Shown piece after piece: positions 44,769 through 55,163 of a stretch of 64,000 bases of DNA. The notes under the pieces are model-generated. The model was not told the origin of the DNA and made no database searches. It saw only the letters and a program-made list of their open reading frames with translations. This stretch comes from Robertmurraya dakarensis (GTDB lineage: Bacteria > Bacillota > Bacilli > Bacillales > Cytobacillaceae). The stretch's first letter is position 1. Each line of letters opens with the position of its first letter. The position numbers and the translations under genes were made by a program. The DNA is taken from NCBI RefSeq assembly GCF_900156875.1, contig NZ_LT707408.1:543106-607105 (forward strand), written 5' to 3'.

Positions 44769-45968
44769 TTGAATAAACCAAAATTATGGACGAAAGACTT
44801 TATTTTTATTTCTGTAACTAGTTTTTTTGTGGCACTAACCTTTTATATGTTAATGACCACATTAACTGTTTATGCGGTAGAACAGTTTCAAGCTTCACAA
44901 AGTAAAGCTGGCCTTGCTTCTAGTATCTTTGTGATAGGGGCTGTTTTTTCACGTCTTTTTGCAGGAAAATATATTGAAGTGATTGGCCGAAAAAGGCTGA
45001 TTTATGGAAGTTTGTTATTATTTTTAATTTCTACTTTATTATATTTTACAGTGACTAATTTGAACGTATTGCTAGTTGTACGCTTTATCCATGGTGCTGC
45101 ATTTGGGATTGCGACAACCGCTTTGTCAACGGCGGTCATGGATATGATTCCAAAGGAACGAAGAGGAGAAGGCACGAGTTACTATACTTTAAGCTCCTCT
45201 GCCGCAACAGCCTTTGGACCATTCATTGGGCTGTTAATTACACAATATGCAGATTTCAAGTGGATTTTCGTCGCTTGTACTATTTTCTCAGTAAGCAGTA
45301 TTGTGATGACACTATTTTTGAAAGTTCCTGAAGCACAAGTGACGAAAGAGCAGCTTCAAGCGATGAAACAAGGGTTTAAACTGCAGGATTTCTTCGAGAA
45401 AAAAGCTGTACCGATCTCGTTAATCATGATTTTAATGGGAGTGGCGTACTCTGGCGTAGTAACGTTTTTAAACCTGTATGCGATTGAAATTGACTTAGCT
45501 GAGGCAGCGAGTTTTTTCTTTATGGTATATGCGGTGTTCTTATTTATATCAAGACCTTTTACCGGAAAGCTGTTAGACCTTAAAGGAGATAATATTGTTA
45601 TTTACCCAGCACTGATCTTTTTTACGATTAGTTTGTTCTTGCTCTATATCGTAAATAGCGGCTTTGTATTGCTGTTATCAGGAGCCTTTCTTGCACTTGG
45701 GTTTGGGACGATGATGTCTAGTTCACAGGCGATTGCGATAAAAGAATCACCAAGACACCGGGTTGGCCTCGCGACATCTACCTTTTTCATCTGTTTGGAT
45801 ACGGGGGTAGGAATCGGACCATTTCTAACTGGTATGATCGTGCCATTCGTAGGGCTGCGCGGGATGTATTTGTTCCTGGCAGTACTTGTGTTGCTGTCGA
45901 TTGCTATGTATTATTTCTTACATGGTAAGAAATCTGCTGTAAGGAAGGATAATCCTGAAGCGGCTTAG
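44769..45968 (+). CDS. MFS transporter
   Basis: 399-residue major facilitator with 12 helices. Family marks: VIGAVFSRLFAGKYIEVIGRKR between helices 2 and 3, MDMIPKERRGEGTSYYTLSS, and the second-half ESPRHRVGLATSTFF. This set resembles YwoG/YfmO-like drug or metabolite exporters; the substrate is unknown. The start is TTG 44769, eight bases after AAGGAG, giving MNKPKLWTKDF; the frame upstream to 44712 has no ribosome site. A TGTTATAAT extended -10 at 44654-44662 is a possible promoter. Confidence 0.9.
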   Translation: MNKPKLWTKDFIFISVTSFFVALTFYMLMTTLTVYAVEQFQASQSKAGLASSIFVIGAVFSRLFAGKYIEVIGRKRLIYGSLLLFLISTLLYFTVTNLNVLLVVRFIHGAAFGIATTALSTAVMDMIPKERRGEGTSYYTLSSSAATAFGPFIGLLITQYADFKWIFVACTIFSVSSIVMTLFLKVPEAQVTKEQLQAMKQGFKLQDFFEKKAVPISLIMILMGVAYSGVVTFLNLYAIEIDLAEAASFFFMVYAVFLFISRPFTGKLLDLKGDNIVIYPALIFFTISLFLLYIVNSGFVLLLSGAFLALGFGTMMSSSQAIAIKESPRHRVGLATSTFFICLDTGVGIGPFLTGMIVPFVGLRGMYLFLAVLVLLSIAMYYFLHGKKSAVRKDNPEAA

Positions 45969-46014
45969 GGTTTACTTTGTAAAAACTGAAGGGGCTATTC
46001 TGGTTCAGGAAGTT

Positions 46015-46057
46015 ATTCGGACAAGCTGAGGGTTTAGTTTATCAGTCAAGTCCGAAT
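46015..46057. terminator. Hairpin between MFS gene and LysM-transpeptidase gene
   Basis: Perfect 8-bp arms ATTCGGAC / GTCCGAAT with an inner CTGA/TCAG. No T-run, so its role as terminator is uncertain; it lies between convergent genes. Confidence 0.45.
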
Positions 46058-46069
46058 CAGAGTGGTCCT

Positions 46070-46588
46070 CTAAGGATGAATTGATACTGGTGTTCCAATA
46101 GGAATAGTCGCTGCTAATTCCTCAACATCTTTGTTATACATTCGAATGCAGCCTGCAGATACGGCCTTGCCAATTGAACTAGGATTATTCGTTCCGTGTA
46201 TTCCATAGTGTTCTTTTGACAAACTCATCCACATTGTGCCGAAAGGTCCTCCTGGGTTAGGGGCTTTATTAATAATGATGAAATTACCAACCGGTGTATT
46301 ACTCAGGATACGGCCTACTGCTATTGGATACTGCTTTTGCAAGACTCCATCTTTATATAATCGCAGCTGGCGGTTGTTAATCGATACATCAATTCTGTAT
46401 GAAATGGTTTGGACAGGCGGAAACCCTGGAATGACAATACTTTGACCAGAATAGATAACATTTGGATTAATACCGGGATTAGCCCTAATTATTGAAGCAA
46501 GCAGTGTGCGGTAATCTCTAGATATTTGATATAGTGTTTCACCGGGTTTAACAGTATGAATCAGCGGAAACACCTCCCATGTTGTCAC
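46070..46588 (-). CDS. LysM-L,D-transpeptidase (YkuD family)
   Basis: 172 residues at most. An N-terminal LysM domain ([16 protein letters not shown] to SGQSIVIPG) binds peptidoglycan, and the YkuD catalytic domain shows [20 protein letters not shown] followed by the nucleophile in GCIRM. It cross-links cell-wall peptides, in spores for the Bacillus subtilis prototype. The start is ambiguous: GTG 46588 has AGGA eight bases upstream, whereas a CTG at 46564 lies six bases after a better GGAGGTG and matches the shorter N-terminus of YkuD. Confidence 0.92.
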   Translation of the reverse strand: MTTWEVFPLIHTVKPGETLYQISRDYRTLLASIIRANPGINPNVIYSGQSIVIPGFPPVQTISYRIDVSINNRQLRLYKDGVLQKQYPIAVGRILSNTPVGNFIIINKAPNPGGPFGTMWMSLSKEHYGIHGTNNPSSIGKAVSAGCIRMYNKDVEELAATIPIGTPVSIHP

Positions 46589-46702
46589 ATGGTATATCCT
46601 ATGATTATATTAAAAAATGTGTCAACGTCCTTAAAAAAGAGCGATTGCTCATGTAACGGGTTACCAGTAAATCCCTAGTATAATGATTTCAATGTGTTTG
46701 AA

Positions 46703-46841
46703 AAATAAACGGAAAAATTCCCTTTAAATTAGGAAATACCCATATTTCCTGATAAATAAGGGTATTTTTTCCCGTTATATGATCAAAATCTTTGGATTTG
46801 ACGTTAATTTGAGAGGATAAGGGGAATTTTTCCGCTTATTT
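46703..46841. repeat. Nested inverted repeat in the intergenic region
   Basis: Outer arms of 20 bp (46703-46722 and 46822-46841) match at 19 of 20 positions; the core is CGGAAAAATTCCC. Inner arms AAATACCC / GGGTATTT lie at about 46735 and 46770. A degenerate third copy (GGGAAATTCTCCG) is at 46874. The 375-base gap 46589-46963 holds otherwise only a terminator. Confidence 0.8.
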
Positions 46842-46892
46842 CTGCAACTTAAACATCTCTCCTATACAATAGCGGGAAATTCTCCGTCTAAA

Positions 46893-46926
46893 AAGCATGG
46901 CACCCCAAACTGCCATGCTTTTTTCA
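46893..46926. terminator. Terminator of the acyl-CoA dehydrogenase-like gene
   Basis: 10-bp stem AAGCATGGCA / TGCCATGCTT around CCCCAAAC, with T-runs on both strands. Confidence 0.88.
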
Positions 46927-46963
46927 TTTTTTTGCAAAAGAGAACCCGCTGAAAAATAATGGT

Positions 46964-48025
46964 CTAGGGAGTTAAAAAGCCGTGCTGGCCAGCGGTATAT
47001 AAATTACGCCAAATACGATTTAATGTGGAGGACTCCTTAACAGCCTCCATTCCAAAATAGCGAATTAATGTATTGGCCCCATCAATAAGCACGTTGACGC
47101 AGCTCTTACAAAATTGGGTGAATTCCTGCAAGTCTTGTTGAGTTAATTCATTATTTGCTTTATGCTTGTGCCACAGTTCCTCAATGAGAGTATAAAATAC
47201 TTCTTCTTTCTCCTGAAAAAGCTTGGCTTGCTCCTCAATTAAGTTTGTTACATTTTCATATCGTTCTTCATGGTGGGTAGACCAAATTTCCTTTTTCCGA
47301 AAAGAGCTTACTTTTGTTTCTCTGAGGAAGTCTTGTCCGATTCCTAGGCAGACTGCCGTAAAAGAAGCTTCTGAAAATGGCAAAAAAGGAAAGCTATGTA
47401 CGAGTCCGCCATAATTGTTTTTATGCTGCAGCAAAGTAAAGGTGCGGCTTTCAGGGATTTTTACAGTATCCACTTTAATCGAATGACTTCCGGTTCCTTT
47501 TAATCCAAATGCGTCCCAGTCTTGGATGATATTAACATCCTCTGGCATCAAGATACAGCTAATAATATGATCCGCAGCGGCGGATCCATTTTCTTTAACC
47601 AGGCAATTGGCAGTAAAAAACGAGGCATACTCCGAACCGCTGCAATATTTCCATTCGCCGCTCACTTGATAAACATCACCTATTTTGACTGCTGTGCCAG
47701 TAGGATAACCGCTGCCTGCAATCACAGCGTTTGCTGGACGGAATAAGGCTTCGCATACATTTTTGTCCATACAAGGAATAAACATATTTCCGCCAGAACC
47801 GATTGTTACCAGCCAGCCAAAGCTGCCATCAATAGAAGACGCTTCTTGAAACACTTTTAATGCTTCAGGCAATTCAAGATTTTTTCCGCCTAGTTCATTT
47901 GGGACGAATAATTTAAATAGCTTATGATCATAAATGATCTGCAAAATATTTTCTGGCAGTGTACCTAATCTTTCAATCTTATCACTGCTGCTTTTTATCA
48001 TCTCAATCTCTGAAACTGAAAACAT
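46964..48025 (-). CDS. Acyl-CoA dehydrogenase family flavoprotein
   Basis: 353 residues with the acyl-CoA dehydrogenase fold: a helical N-terminal part (ILQIIYDHKLFKLFVPNELGG), a middle beta domain (VSGEWKYCSGSEYASFF, WDAFGLKGTGSHSIKVD) and a C-terminal helical part. The SGEWKYCSG wording is typical of the class D group, which includes flavin-dependent hydroxylases such as HsaA-type monooxygenases, rather than true dehydrogenases; the active-site Glu of beta-oxidation enzymes is not apparent. AGGAGG five bases before ATG 48025 fixes the start. Monocistronic. Confidence 0.82.
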   Translation of the reverse strand: MFSVSEIEMIKSSSDKIERLGTLPENILQIIYDHKLFKLFVPNELGGKNLELPEALKVFQEASSIDGSFGWLVTIGSGGNMFIPCMDKNVCEALFRPANAVIAGSGYPTGTAVKIGDVYQVSGEWKYCSGSEYASFFTANCLVKENGSAAADHIISCILMPEDVNIIQDWDAFGLKGTGSHSIKVDTVKIPESRTFTLLQHKNNYGGLVHSFPFLPFSEASFTAVCLGIGQDFLRETKVSSFRKKEIWSTHHEERYENVTNLIEEQAKLFQEKEEVFYTLIEELWHKHKANNELTQQDLQEFTQFCKSCVNVLIDGANTLIRYFGMEAVKESSTLNRIWRNLYTAGQHGFLTP

Positions 48026-48133
48026 AGTGGCCTCCTTATTCAAAAAGAATATCTAGTACTCATTAAATCAAGAATAGAATCAGTCGTAAATAAAATGCAA
48101 TAAGTTTATTTTTGAATAAGTATGGAAAGATAG

Positions 48134-48922
<789 letters not shown>

Positions 48923-48925
48923 AGT

Positions 48926-48963
48926 AAAAAAGGGTATTATCCGCAAGTGATGATACCTTTTTT
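48926..48963 (+). terminator. Terminator of the second map gene
   Basis: Stem AAAAAAGGGTATTATC / GATGATACCTTTTTT (about 14 bp with minor mismatches), loop CGCAAGT. Confidence 0.85.
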
Positions 48964-49141
48964 ACATTGATCATCATTTCATTATAAGGGAAAAACGTAC
49001 TATTTGATTCATTAAGCCAAAATAACCAATTACAGAGTATTTGGATAGTAACAACCAAATTTTCCCTTTATATATGGTAAAATAGTGATTGTGATTGTGA
49101 AAACTCAAGAGTATCAATGATATGTAAGCGGGGGGATTATA

Positions 49142-49756
49142 GTGTTTAAAAAAGTGGCTTCTGATGTATTAGGACTAAGTGATGTCGGCAGTGTTATTAA
49201 GCCAGTTGATTATGATAAAGTGGACGCTGATGATTATGTGATGCACGAGGATAATGAAAAAATTTATTTCCTAATTAAATCCAAATCAGATGAATACTGC
49301 TTTACCAATAAGGCGTTAATTCATTTAGATGGAACAAGTGCAGTTAGCAAAAAACGTACTTTAAAGCGTTATAGCTATCACGCGCATACGATTTCTAATG
49401 TGTTCTTAGAAACTGCAGGTACGGTTGATCTGGATGTGGAAATTAAGTTTTCGATCGGCTCAGTGCCTTTTTCGATTGATGTACACAAAAAGTTTATCGA
49501 GGAACTAAAGGATCTTTATAAAGCACTTATTCGAATCTCAGAAATCAGTCTTGAAAATGAAGTTTCAATGGAATTTGCTCAGCAAAGTCTCAACCTTGCT
49601 TCTAACACATTTGGGCGGGCAGCAATAAATGAAGACAATATTGTTGACAGCTTTAAAGTTCTTAACGAGACAGCATTTAACTGGCTGATGAACAGCCGGA
49701 AAAAATACAATGTGAAAGACTTTGGGTTTGTTTTTGAAAAATATATTAATAACTAG
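49142..49756 (+). CDS. yvbH: Bacterial PH-domain protein YvbH
   Basis: 204 residues: an N-terminal bacterial PH domain (from LGLSDVGSVIKPVDYDKVDA to about residue 120, including YCFTNKALIHLDGT) and a helical YvbH-type oligomerisation region ending DFGFVFEKYINN. Close to Bacillus subtilis YvbH in order and wording. Function unknown; soluble. The start is GTG 49142 after a GGGGGG ribosome site. Stands alone with its own terminator. Confidence 0.92.
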   Translation: MFKKVASDVLGLSDVGSVIKPVDYDKVDADDYVMHEDNEKIYFLIKSKSDEYCFTNKALIHLDGTSAVSKKRTLKRYSYHAHTISNVFLETAGTVDLDVEIKFSIGSVPFSIDVHKKFIEELKDLYKALIRISEISLENEVSMEFAQQSLNLASNTFGRAAINEDNIVDSFKVLNETAFNWLMNSRKKYNVKDFGFVFEKYINN

Positions 49757-49764
49757 AGAGTTTA

Positions 49765-49792
49765 GAAACCCCTGCTTATAAGCGGGGGTTTC
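49765..49792. terminator. Palindromic terminator of yvbH
   Basis: Near-perfect palindrome with arms GAAACCCC / GGGGTTTC and inner GCTT/AAGC; shared with the convergent FAD enzyme gene. Confidence 0.8.
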
Positions 49793-49805
49793 CTGTATGC
49801 GATGG

Positions 49806-51149
49806 CTATTTCTTTGGAATGCGCTGAAATAGGACATCCTTTAATATTTTGGGTTGTAACAGTGTGGATGTTGGTTTTACTAGGTGCATCACTTTAATAA
49901 AAGAGTCATAGACGTATTGATTATGCCCTGATAGCTGAAAAATCTTTTTGGAATACCACTGTTGAAGGGAGAGTCCAAAAGGCTTTTTCCCAATGGTTCC
50001 TGGATAGCGGAAATCTTCTGTGATAACCATAGTCCAGATGGGAGCTATGATTTTTGCTGTTCTTTTTGGTAAAACACTTGAAATTTCCTGCAAGTTACTA
50101 TTTTGCTCCTCCAATAATTTTTTAAGAGAAAGAGCCTCTAAAATAGCAATGCTCATTCCTTGTCCAAATACAGGGTTAATTCTGCAGACAGAATCTCCAA
50201 TTAATAATAGTCCTCTGGGGAGGTTCTTTACTTTATCAAATCTCTTCCAACTGATATGCGGGACACGATAGATTGAAGTTTTATCCAGTGGTGCTCCATT
50301 CTTAATTTCTTCATAAATATCTTTTTTCGGCAGCTTTCCAGCCAGCTCTATAAAAGCAGCATCGTTATTTAGCAATTCTTCTTCATTGATTTCACTCTGA
50401 TAGCTAAGCACGGTAACCATATAACGGTCACCTTCAACCTTTGAGATTGAACCGCCCATTTTTTCATGAGGGGGATTTGGATAGATCATTTTTATAGTCC
50501 AATCTTTGTCAGGACTTGTTTGCAGTTGATAAGTTTTCGTTATATAGCTTAAGTCGATTTTTACTTTATCTTCTGGGATTGTATAGCCGTATTTTTTTAA
50601 TAGTTTGGTTGAAAGGCTGCTTGTTCCGCTCGCATCAACAACTAAGTCAGCCATTAACGTTTCAGGCTCAGAGTTATCCGTTTTGATGACAACGCCTGTG
50701 ATAGCATTATCATTGCTTTGATAGAGAAAGTCCTGTACAGTCGTATTGTATCTAATGCTTACATTTTCCAATTCTTTTATGTATTGATATATATGCCATT
50801 CCAAATGAGGCCTTGATTGAAGTGTAGTACGATAGCCGCTGTTATACCGAAGTTTCCAATGTCCATGATGATACCAGTGCAATTCCTTTGTGGAATGAAT
50901 GTTAACAGCACCAGTGGATTGACATCTTTTCATTATGCCCGGAAATAATTGCTCAAGACCAGCTTCACCAGCGTCCAAAAGGGCGTGTATATGCTTGCCT
51001 TGGGGTGCTCCTTTTCTAGGGTTTGGGCTATTCATACTGTGATCGCGTTCAATGATGACCACTTCTTTAAAAAACGGCGCGAGGACGCGCGAGACTAGTT
51101 TTCCAGAAATTCCTCCCCCAATAATGATTGCTTTATCTTTAATATCCAT
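49806..51149 (-). CDS. FAD-dependent monooxygenase-like oxidoreductase
   Basis: 447 residues. An N-terminal FAD fold (AIIIGGGISGKLVSRVLAP, then VVIIERD) and the second FAD motif LLLIGDSVCRINPVFGQGMS place it in the flavoprotein monooxygenase/geranylgeranyl-reductase superfamily. The substrate is not evident; no biosynthetic cluster surrounds it. ATG 51149 with AGGTG nine bases upstream is chosen; the frame continues further upstream without a site. It is transcribed alone, opposite to dbpA. Confidence 0.88.
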   Translation of the reverse strand: MDIKDKAIIIGGGISGKLVSRVLAPFFKEVVIIERDHSMNSPNPRKGAPQGKHIHALLDAGEAGLEQLFPGIMKRCQSTGAVNIHSTKELHWYHHGHWKLRYNSGYRTTLQSRPHLEWHIYQYIKELENVSIRYNTTVQDFLYQSNDNAITGVVIKTDNSEPETLMADLVVDASGTSSLSTKLLKKYGYTIPEDKVKIDLSYITKTYQLQTSPDKDWTIKMIYPNPPHEKMGGSISKVEGDRYMVTVLSYQSEINEEELLNNDAAFIELAGKLPKKDIYEEIKNGAPLDKTSIYRVPHISWKRFDKVKNLPRGLLLIGDSVCRINPVFGQGMSIAILEALSLKKLLEEQNSNLQEISSVLPKRTAKIIAPIWTMVITEDFRYPGTIGKKPFGLSLQQWYSKKIFQLSGHNQYVYDSFIKVMHLVKPTSTLLQPKILKDVLFQRIPKK

Positions 51150-51261
51150 GAATGTACACCTGCCAAATCTTCTATTCCTTACTAAAGATAGCATATAAGT
51201 TCAAGCTTTTTGATAACATATTTGATAAAAAGAAAACTATTCTAATAAATGAGGTAGCAGG

Positions 51262-52707
51262 ATGAGTGAAAAAGATTTCAAAGACTATAAATTGAGTGAA
51301 GAAATTGCAAGGGCACTTTCAGTTTTAAATTATCATAAACCAACAAAAGTACAGCGGAGAGTTATTCCGCTCGCTCTAAAACAAAAGGACCTTATTGTAA
51401 AATCACAAACAGGAAGCGGGAAAACAGCTTCATTTGGCATCCCGATTTGCGAGCTTTTACTGTGGGAAGAAAATAAACCGCAGGCGTTAATTTTAACGCC
51501 GACTCGTGAATTAGCGCTTCAAGTAAAGGAAGATATCATAAATATAGGGCGATTCAAGCGAATTAAAGCTGTTTCGCTATATGGTAAACAATCCTTTGTT
51601 AAACAAAAGATTGAACTGAACCAAAAAGCACATGTGGTTGTGGGAACACCTGGCAGGGTCTTGGACCATATACAGAAGGGAACATTTCCAATAGAAAAAT
51701 TAGAGTATCTGATTATTGATGAGGCAGACGAGATGCTCAGTATGGGTTTCATTGATCAAGTTCAAGCAATTATCGAAGAGCTCCCTAAGAAAAGGGTGAC
51801 AAGCGTGTTCTCAGCGACTTTTCCGGAAGAAATTAAGAGCTTATGCTTAAATTATATGCAGGACCCAATCACGATAGAAATCGAGACTAGTGAGGAAGCG
51901 AAGCATCGCATTCAACATTCTTATCTAAAGGTGGAAGAACAGGAGAAGTTCTCCCTGCTGAAGGATATCACTGCGGTTGAAAATCCGGATAGCTGCATTA
52001 TTTTTTGTAATACACAGCAGAGAGTTGATGAGGTGTTTGATAACTTAGACAATCTGGGTTATCCATGTGATAAAATTCATGGCGGAATGTATCAAGAAGA
52101 TCGATTTGATGTTATGAAAGATTTTAAAAAGGGAATTTTCCGCTACTTAGTCGCTACAGATGTGGCGGCGAGAGGGATAGATATTGAGGATATTACGCTC
52201 ATCGTTAATTATGACATCCCCTTTGAGAAAGAAAGTTATGTCCACAGGACTGGAAGAACTGGACGTGCAGGTAAGAAGGGGAAAGCTATTTCGTTTATTA
52301 CCCAAAATGAAGAGGGGATACTAACGGAAATAGAAGAATACATAGGAATGGATATTCCTCTTGATAACGCTCCTTCGGAAGAAGAAGTCCAGAGAAAGAA
52401 AGATGCTTTTGAGGAAAAATTAAGGGCAAAAGTTCAGTTGAAAGAAAATAAAACTGAAAAACTAAACAAAAGTATTATGAAGTTATATTTTAATGGTGGA
52501 AAGAGTAAGAAGATCAGAGCGGTAGATTTTGTTGGAACCATTGCGAAAATAAATGGTGTAACAGCAGACGATATCGGAATCATTACCATTGGGGCAAACT
52601 CCTCATTTGTGGAAATACTAAATGGCAAGGGGCCGTTAGTGTTAGAGAAAATGAAAAGAACAACGATTAAAGGGAAACTCTTAAAGGTTCATCAGGCGAG
52701 AGATTGA
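51262..52707 (+). CDS. dbpA: ATP-dependent RNA helicase DbpA (YxiN)
   Basis: 481-residue DEAD-box helicase that remodels 23S rRNA during 50S subunit assembly. Helicase motifs in order: [12 protein letters not shown] (I), PTRELALQ (Ia), TPGRVLDH (Ib), IIDEADEML (II), FSATFPEE (III), [11 protein letters not shown] (V) and [10 protein letters not shown] (VI). The C-terminal about 75 residues ([20 protein letters not shown] onward) form the DbpA RNA-binding domain that recognises hairpin 92 of 23S rRNA. GTAGCAGG precedes the ATG. Confidence 0.95.
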   Translation: MSEKDFKDYKLSEEIARALSVLNYHKPTKVQRRVIPLALKQKDLIVKSQTGSGKTASFGIPICELLLWEENKPQALILTPTRELALQVKEDIINIGRFKRIKAVSLYGKQSFVKQKIELNQKAHVVVGTPGRVLDHIQKGTFPIEKLEYLIIDEADEMLSMGFIDQVQAIIEELPKKRVTSVFSATFPEEIKSLCLNYMQDPITIEIETSEEAKHRIQHSYLKVEEQEKFSLLKDITAVENPDSCIIFCNTQQRVDEVFDNLDNLGYPCDKIHGGMYQEDRFDVMKDFKKGIFRYLVATDVAARGIDIEDITLIVNYDIPFEKESYVHRTGRTGRAGKKGKAISFITQNEEGILTEIEEYIGMDIPLDNAPSEEEVQRKKDAFEEKLRAKVQLKENKTEKLNKSIMKLYFNGGKSKKIRAVDFVGTIAKINGVTADDIGIITIGANSSFVEILNGKGPLVLEKMKRTTIKGKLLKVHQARD

Positions 52708-52712
52708 AAAAG

Positions 52713-52740
52713 GCAGGTTCTATTATCAGAACCTGCTTTT
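52713..52740 (+). terminator. Terminator of dbpA
   Basis: Stem GCAGGTTCT / AGAACCTGC, loop ATTATC, then TTTTCT. Confidence 0.9.
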
Positions 52741-52781
52741 CTAAAAGGGTGTGGGAAAAAGGTATTAATTAAAGAGAGAAC

Positions 52782-53153
52782 TTACTTAATATGTGAAGGA
52801 CCTATTAATGATTCTGGGTCCATTCCCATCGCTAAGAGACTGATCTGTGCGTAACCACTATCCTTGAATTGTGAAAAAATGCTTTGGATGATGTGGAAAT
52901 CCTGATCATCTTTTAATTTTTGCAATTCATTTTTGTATAAGTTCAAGACAGATTCGTGCACAAAGCCAGGAGTGTATTGACCTGGGTCTTCATTCATAAT
53001 TAAACAGCCTAAGTAATGGTATTTAAATTGGAGTGCACGTGTAAGAAACACCATGTCTAACCACTTTCTAAAAAGGGCAGGATAGGCTTTTTTCATCTTT
53101 TTAAGAGCTTCCTGTGTTGCTTCTAGTTCATTAATACTGGATAAAGTGATCAT
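52782..53153 (-). CDS. Conserved hypothetical protein
   Basis: 123-residue soluble, mainly helical protein starting MITLSSINELEATQEALKKM with a central FLTRALQFKYHYLGCLIM and ending MGMDPESLIGPSHIK. I do not recognise the family. It is a real gene by its excellent Shine-Dalgarno (GGAGGAG seven bases before the ATG) and normal codon use. It lies between dbpA (convergent) and a LysR gene (same strand) with a terminator in between. Confidence 0.7.
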   Translation of the reverse strand: MITLSSINELEATQEALKKMKKAYPALFRKWLDMVFLTRALQFKYHYLGCLIMNEDPGQYTPGFVHESVLNLYKNELQKLKDDQDFHIIQSIFSQFKDSGYAQISLLAMGMDPESLIGPSHIK

Positions 53154-53335
53154 AGACTCTCCTCCAACTTTTCTTGCATTTTTTTAAAAATTCCGTGTTG
53201 TGAAAAAGATCTTATTTGAACTTAGTGTACGATGCTCCGGTACGTTAGTAAAATGGTTAGTTTTTATGTGAACTATAGCTTTTATCTATGAAAATGCTTA
53301 CATGTATAAATGGTCTTTATATTAATGTGAAAAAA

Positions 53336-53359
53336 GCTGTTCACTTCTTCGTGAACAGC
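53336..53359 (-). terminator. Terminator of the LysR gene
   Basis: Perfect 9-bp stem GCTGTTCAC / GTGAACAGC with loop TTCTTC; minus strand continues TTTTTTCAC. Confidence 0.9.
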
Positions 53360-53387
53360 CGAGGTAACACTATATCCAGTCGACCTT

Positions 53388-54272
53388 TTAAGGCGTTGTT
53401 AATTGATCTTTCATGAAGTGAAGCCATTCTTTGGCTGCATAGGAAAGGTATTCATTTTTTCTCCAAATCACCGCAAGATTCCAGCTGACGTTTGGATTGA
53501 CGATCTTAATGGACTTTACGTTTTCACTTAGATTATTACACACACTTTCAGGCAAGAGTGATATGCCAAAGCCGCTTGCTACCATTTCTTTAATAAAGGA
53601 ACGCTGTGCACTCTCGGAAATAATATGAGGCTTAAAACCAACGCTGCTGCAGGAGTGTATAATTCGATCATTTAAAACAAAATCTTTATTAAAAAGGATA
53701 AAAGCTTCATTCTTAAGCTCTGATAAATGAACTTCTTCTCTTTTGGATAAAGGATGAGAGATATGGAGAATAAGTCTTAGATCTTCTTCCATAAAAGAAA
53801 AATGTTCAAAGATCTTCTCTTTTGTGGGAAGAACGATGACACCGACATCCAAAAGGTTGCCCGCAACATCCTCTTCTATTTTTTTTGAACCTGATTCAAC
53901 AAATTGGAAAGTGATTCCGGGATGCTTTTCGTGAAAAAGTCCCACCTTACTCAGGAATTTACGTGCATTAAAGATAGGCGGCAAGCCAATTCGGATATGT
54001 CCTCTTTTAAGACCAGTTAAGTTATCTAATTCCATTTCTAAGTTTTTGAAGGCGTGATCAATAAGCTTAGCTTGTTCCAAAATAGTCCTTCCTGCATCTG
54101 TTAAGACAAAATGTTTCCTAGAACGGTCAAAGAGTTCAACCTCCAATTCTGTCTCGAGGTTTTTAATCATTTTACTTATCGTGGGCTGTGTAATATATAA
54201 TTCGTCTGCGGCACGCGAGAAACTATTTAACTCTGAAACTTTGATGAAATATTGTAAATGTTTTATATCCAA
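53388..54272 (-). CDS. LysR-type regulator, CidR-like
   Basis: 294 residues. The winged helix is N-terminal (HLQYFIKVSELNSFSRAADE, YITQPTISKMIKNLE), followed by the effector domain with GLKRGHIRIGLPP and VSWNLAVIWRKNEYLS. This wording is close to Bacillus CidR (YwbI), which activates holin-like cidAB/ywbH genes in response to acetate; none are in this window. The start is TTG 54272, six bases after AGGTG, giving MDIKHLQYF as in CidR; GTG 54281 lies on that site. The gene diverges from a DUF421 gene. Confidence 0.87.
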   Translation of the reverse strand: MDIKHLQYFIKVSELNSFSRAADELYITQPTISKMIKNLETELEVELFDRSRKHFVLTDAGRTILEQAKLIDHAFKNLEMELDNLTGLKRGHIRIGLPPIFNARKFLSKVGLFHEKHPGITFQFVESGSKKIEEDVAGNLLDVGVIVLPTKEKIFEHFSFMEEDLRLILHISHPLSKREEVHLSELKNEAFILFNKDFVLNDRIIHSCSSVGFKPHIISESAQRSFIKEMVASGFGISLLPESVCNNLSENVKSIKIVNPNVSWNLAVIWRKNEYLSYAAKEWLHFMKDQLTTP

Positions 54273-54440
54273 TTTCAGCACCTGCTTCTCTTATTCTAGT
54301 TAATTTTATTATTAATCAATTGGTAAAAGATTTCAAAAATTTTTTCGAAGGATTTTTTCAAAATGCATGCTCACTGTATCTTTTCGCATAATAAAACAGA
54401 ACTTATTTACTGAAATTTAATATAAGAGGATGGAGATGTA

Positions 54441-55118
54441 ATGGATTGGAGTTTACTTTGGAAAGCCGGAATGATTGTGATAGGCGGGACACTTTTACTA
54501 AGAATTGCAGGAAGGAAATCAATTTCGCAGATGACCCTTGCTCAAACAGTCATTATGGTTGGAATAGGTTCATTATTAGTTCAGCCGATTGTTGGAAAGA
54601 GCGTTTGGTCAACTTTAGCAGTTGGATTCATTCTTGTGACTACACTAGTAGTCATTGAATTTATTCAGGTCAAGACCGATTTTTTCGAAAAATTTATAAC
54701 GGGAAAATCAAAAATATTAGTAGAAAATGGACAGATCAATATAAAAAACTTAAAAAAGTTAAGGATGACGGTAGATCAATTAGAAATGCAGTTTCGTCAA
54801 AACAATGTAACCAATATCTCTGATGTTCAGTACGCTACACTGGAACCTAATGGACAGGTAGGGTTTGTGTTAAATCCAAATAAACAAAATGCTACTAAGG
54901 AGGATATTCAAAGGCTGGTTCAAGAAATAGAACAGCTGAAAAACTATATTAATACGAGGATGCCTCGAACGAAAATTATTGATAAGGGGGGTAAGCTAAA
55001 GACAGTTCCGGCGATGTCATCTAATGACAAAACACAAGGGAAGGATGGTCAGGTAGACTTATTTGAAGAAGTTCTCCAAAAAAAACATAAACATGAACCT
55101 CCGAAGTATCTACAGTAG
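54441..55118 (+). CDS. DUF421 (YetF-like) membrane protein
   Basis: 225 residues: three N-terminal membrane helices (including GGTLLLRIAGRKSISQMTLAQ, the family signature with its conserved RxxGRKS) and a cytoplasmic DUF421 domain (ILVENGQINIKNLKKLRMTV, DQLEMQFRQNNV, VQYATLEPNGQVGFV). Similar Bacillus proteins (YetF, YdfR and others) are spore-membrane associated; SpoVAEa-region homologues are known. The C-terminal tail is longer than usual and highly charged. Divergent from the LysR gene and followed by a DUF202 gene 45 bases on, so probably one operon. Confidence 0.9.
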   Translation: MDWSLLWKAGMIVIGGTLLLRIAGRKSISQMTLAQTVIMVGIGSLLVQPIVGKSVWSTLAVGFILVTTLVVIEFIQVKTDFFEKFITGKSKILVENGQINIKNLKKLRMTVDQLEMQFRQNNVTNISDVQYATLEPNGQVGFVLNPNKQNATKEDIQRLVQEIEQLKNYINTRMPRTKIIDKGGKLKTVPAMSSNDKTQGKDGQVDLFEEVLQKKHKHEPPKYLQ

Positions 55119-55163
55119 GTTTGAAGGTAATTTATATCTATAAGACTCAAAAGGGGGGATAGG

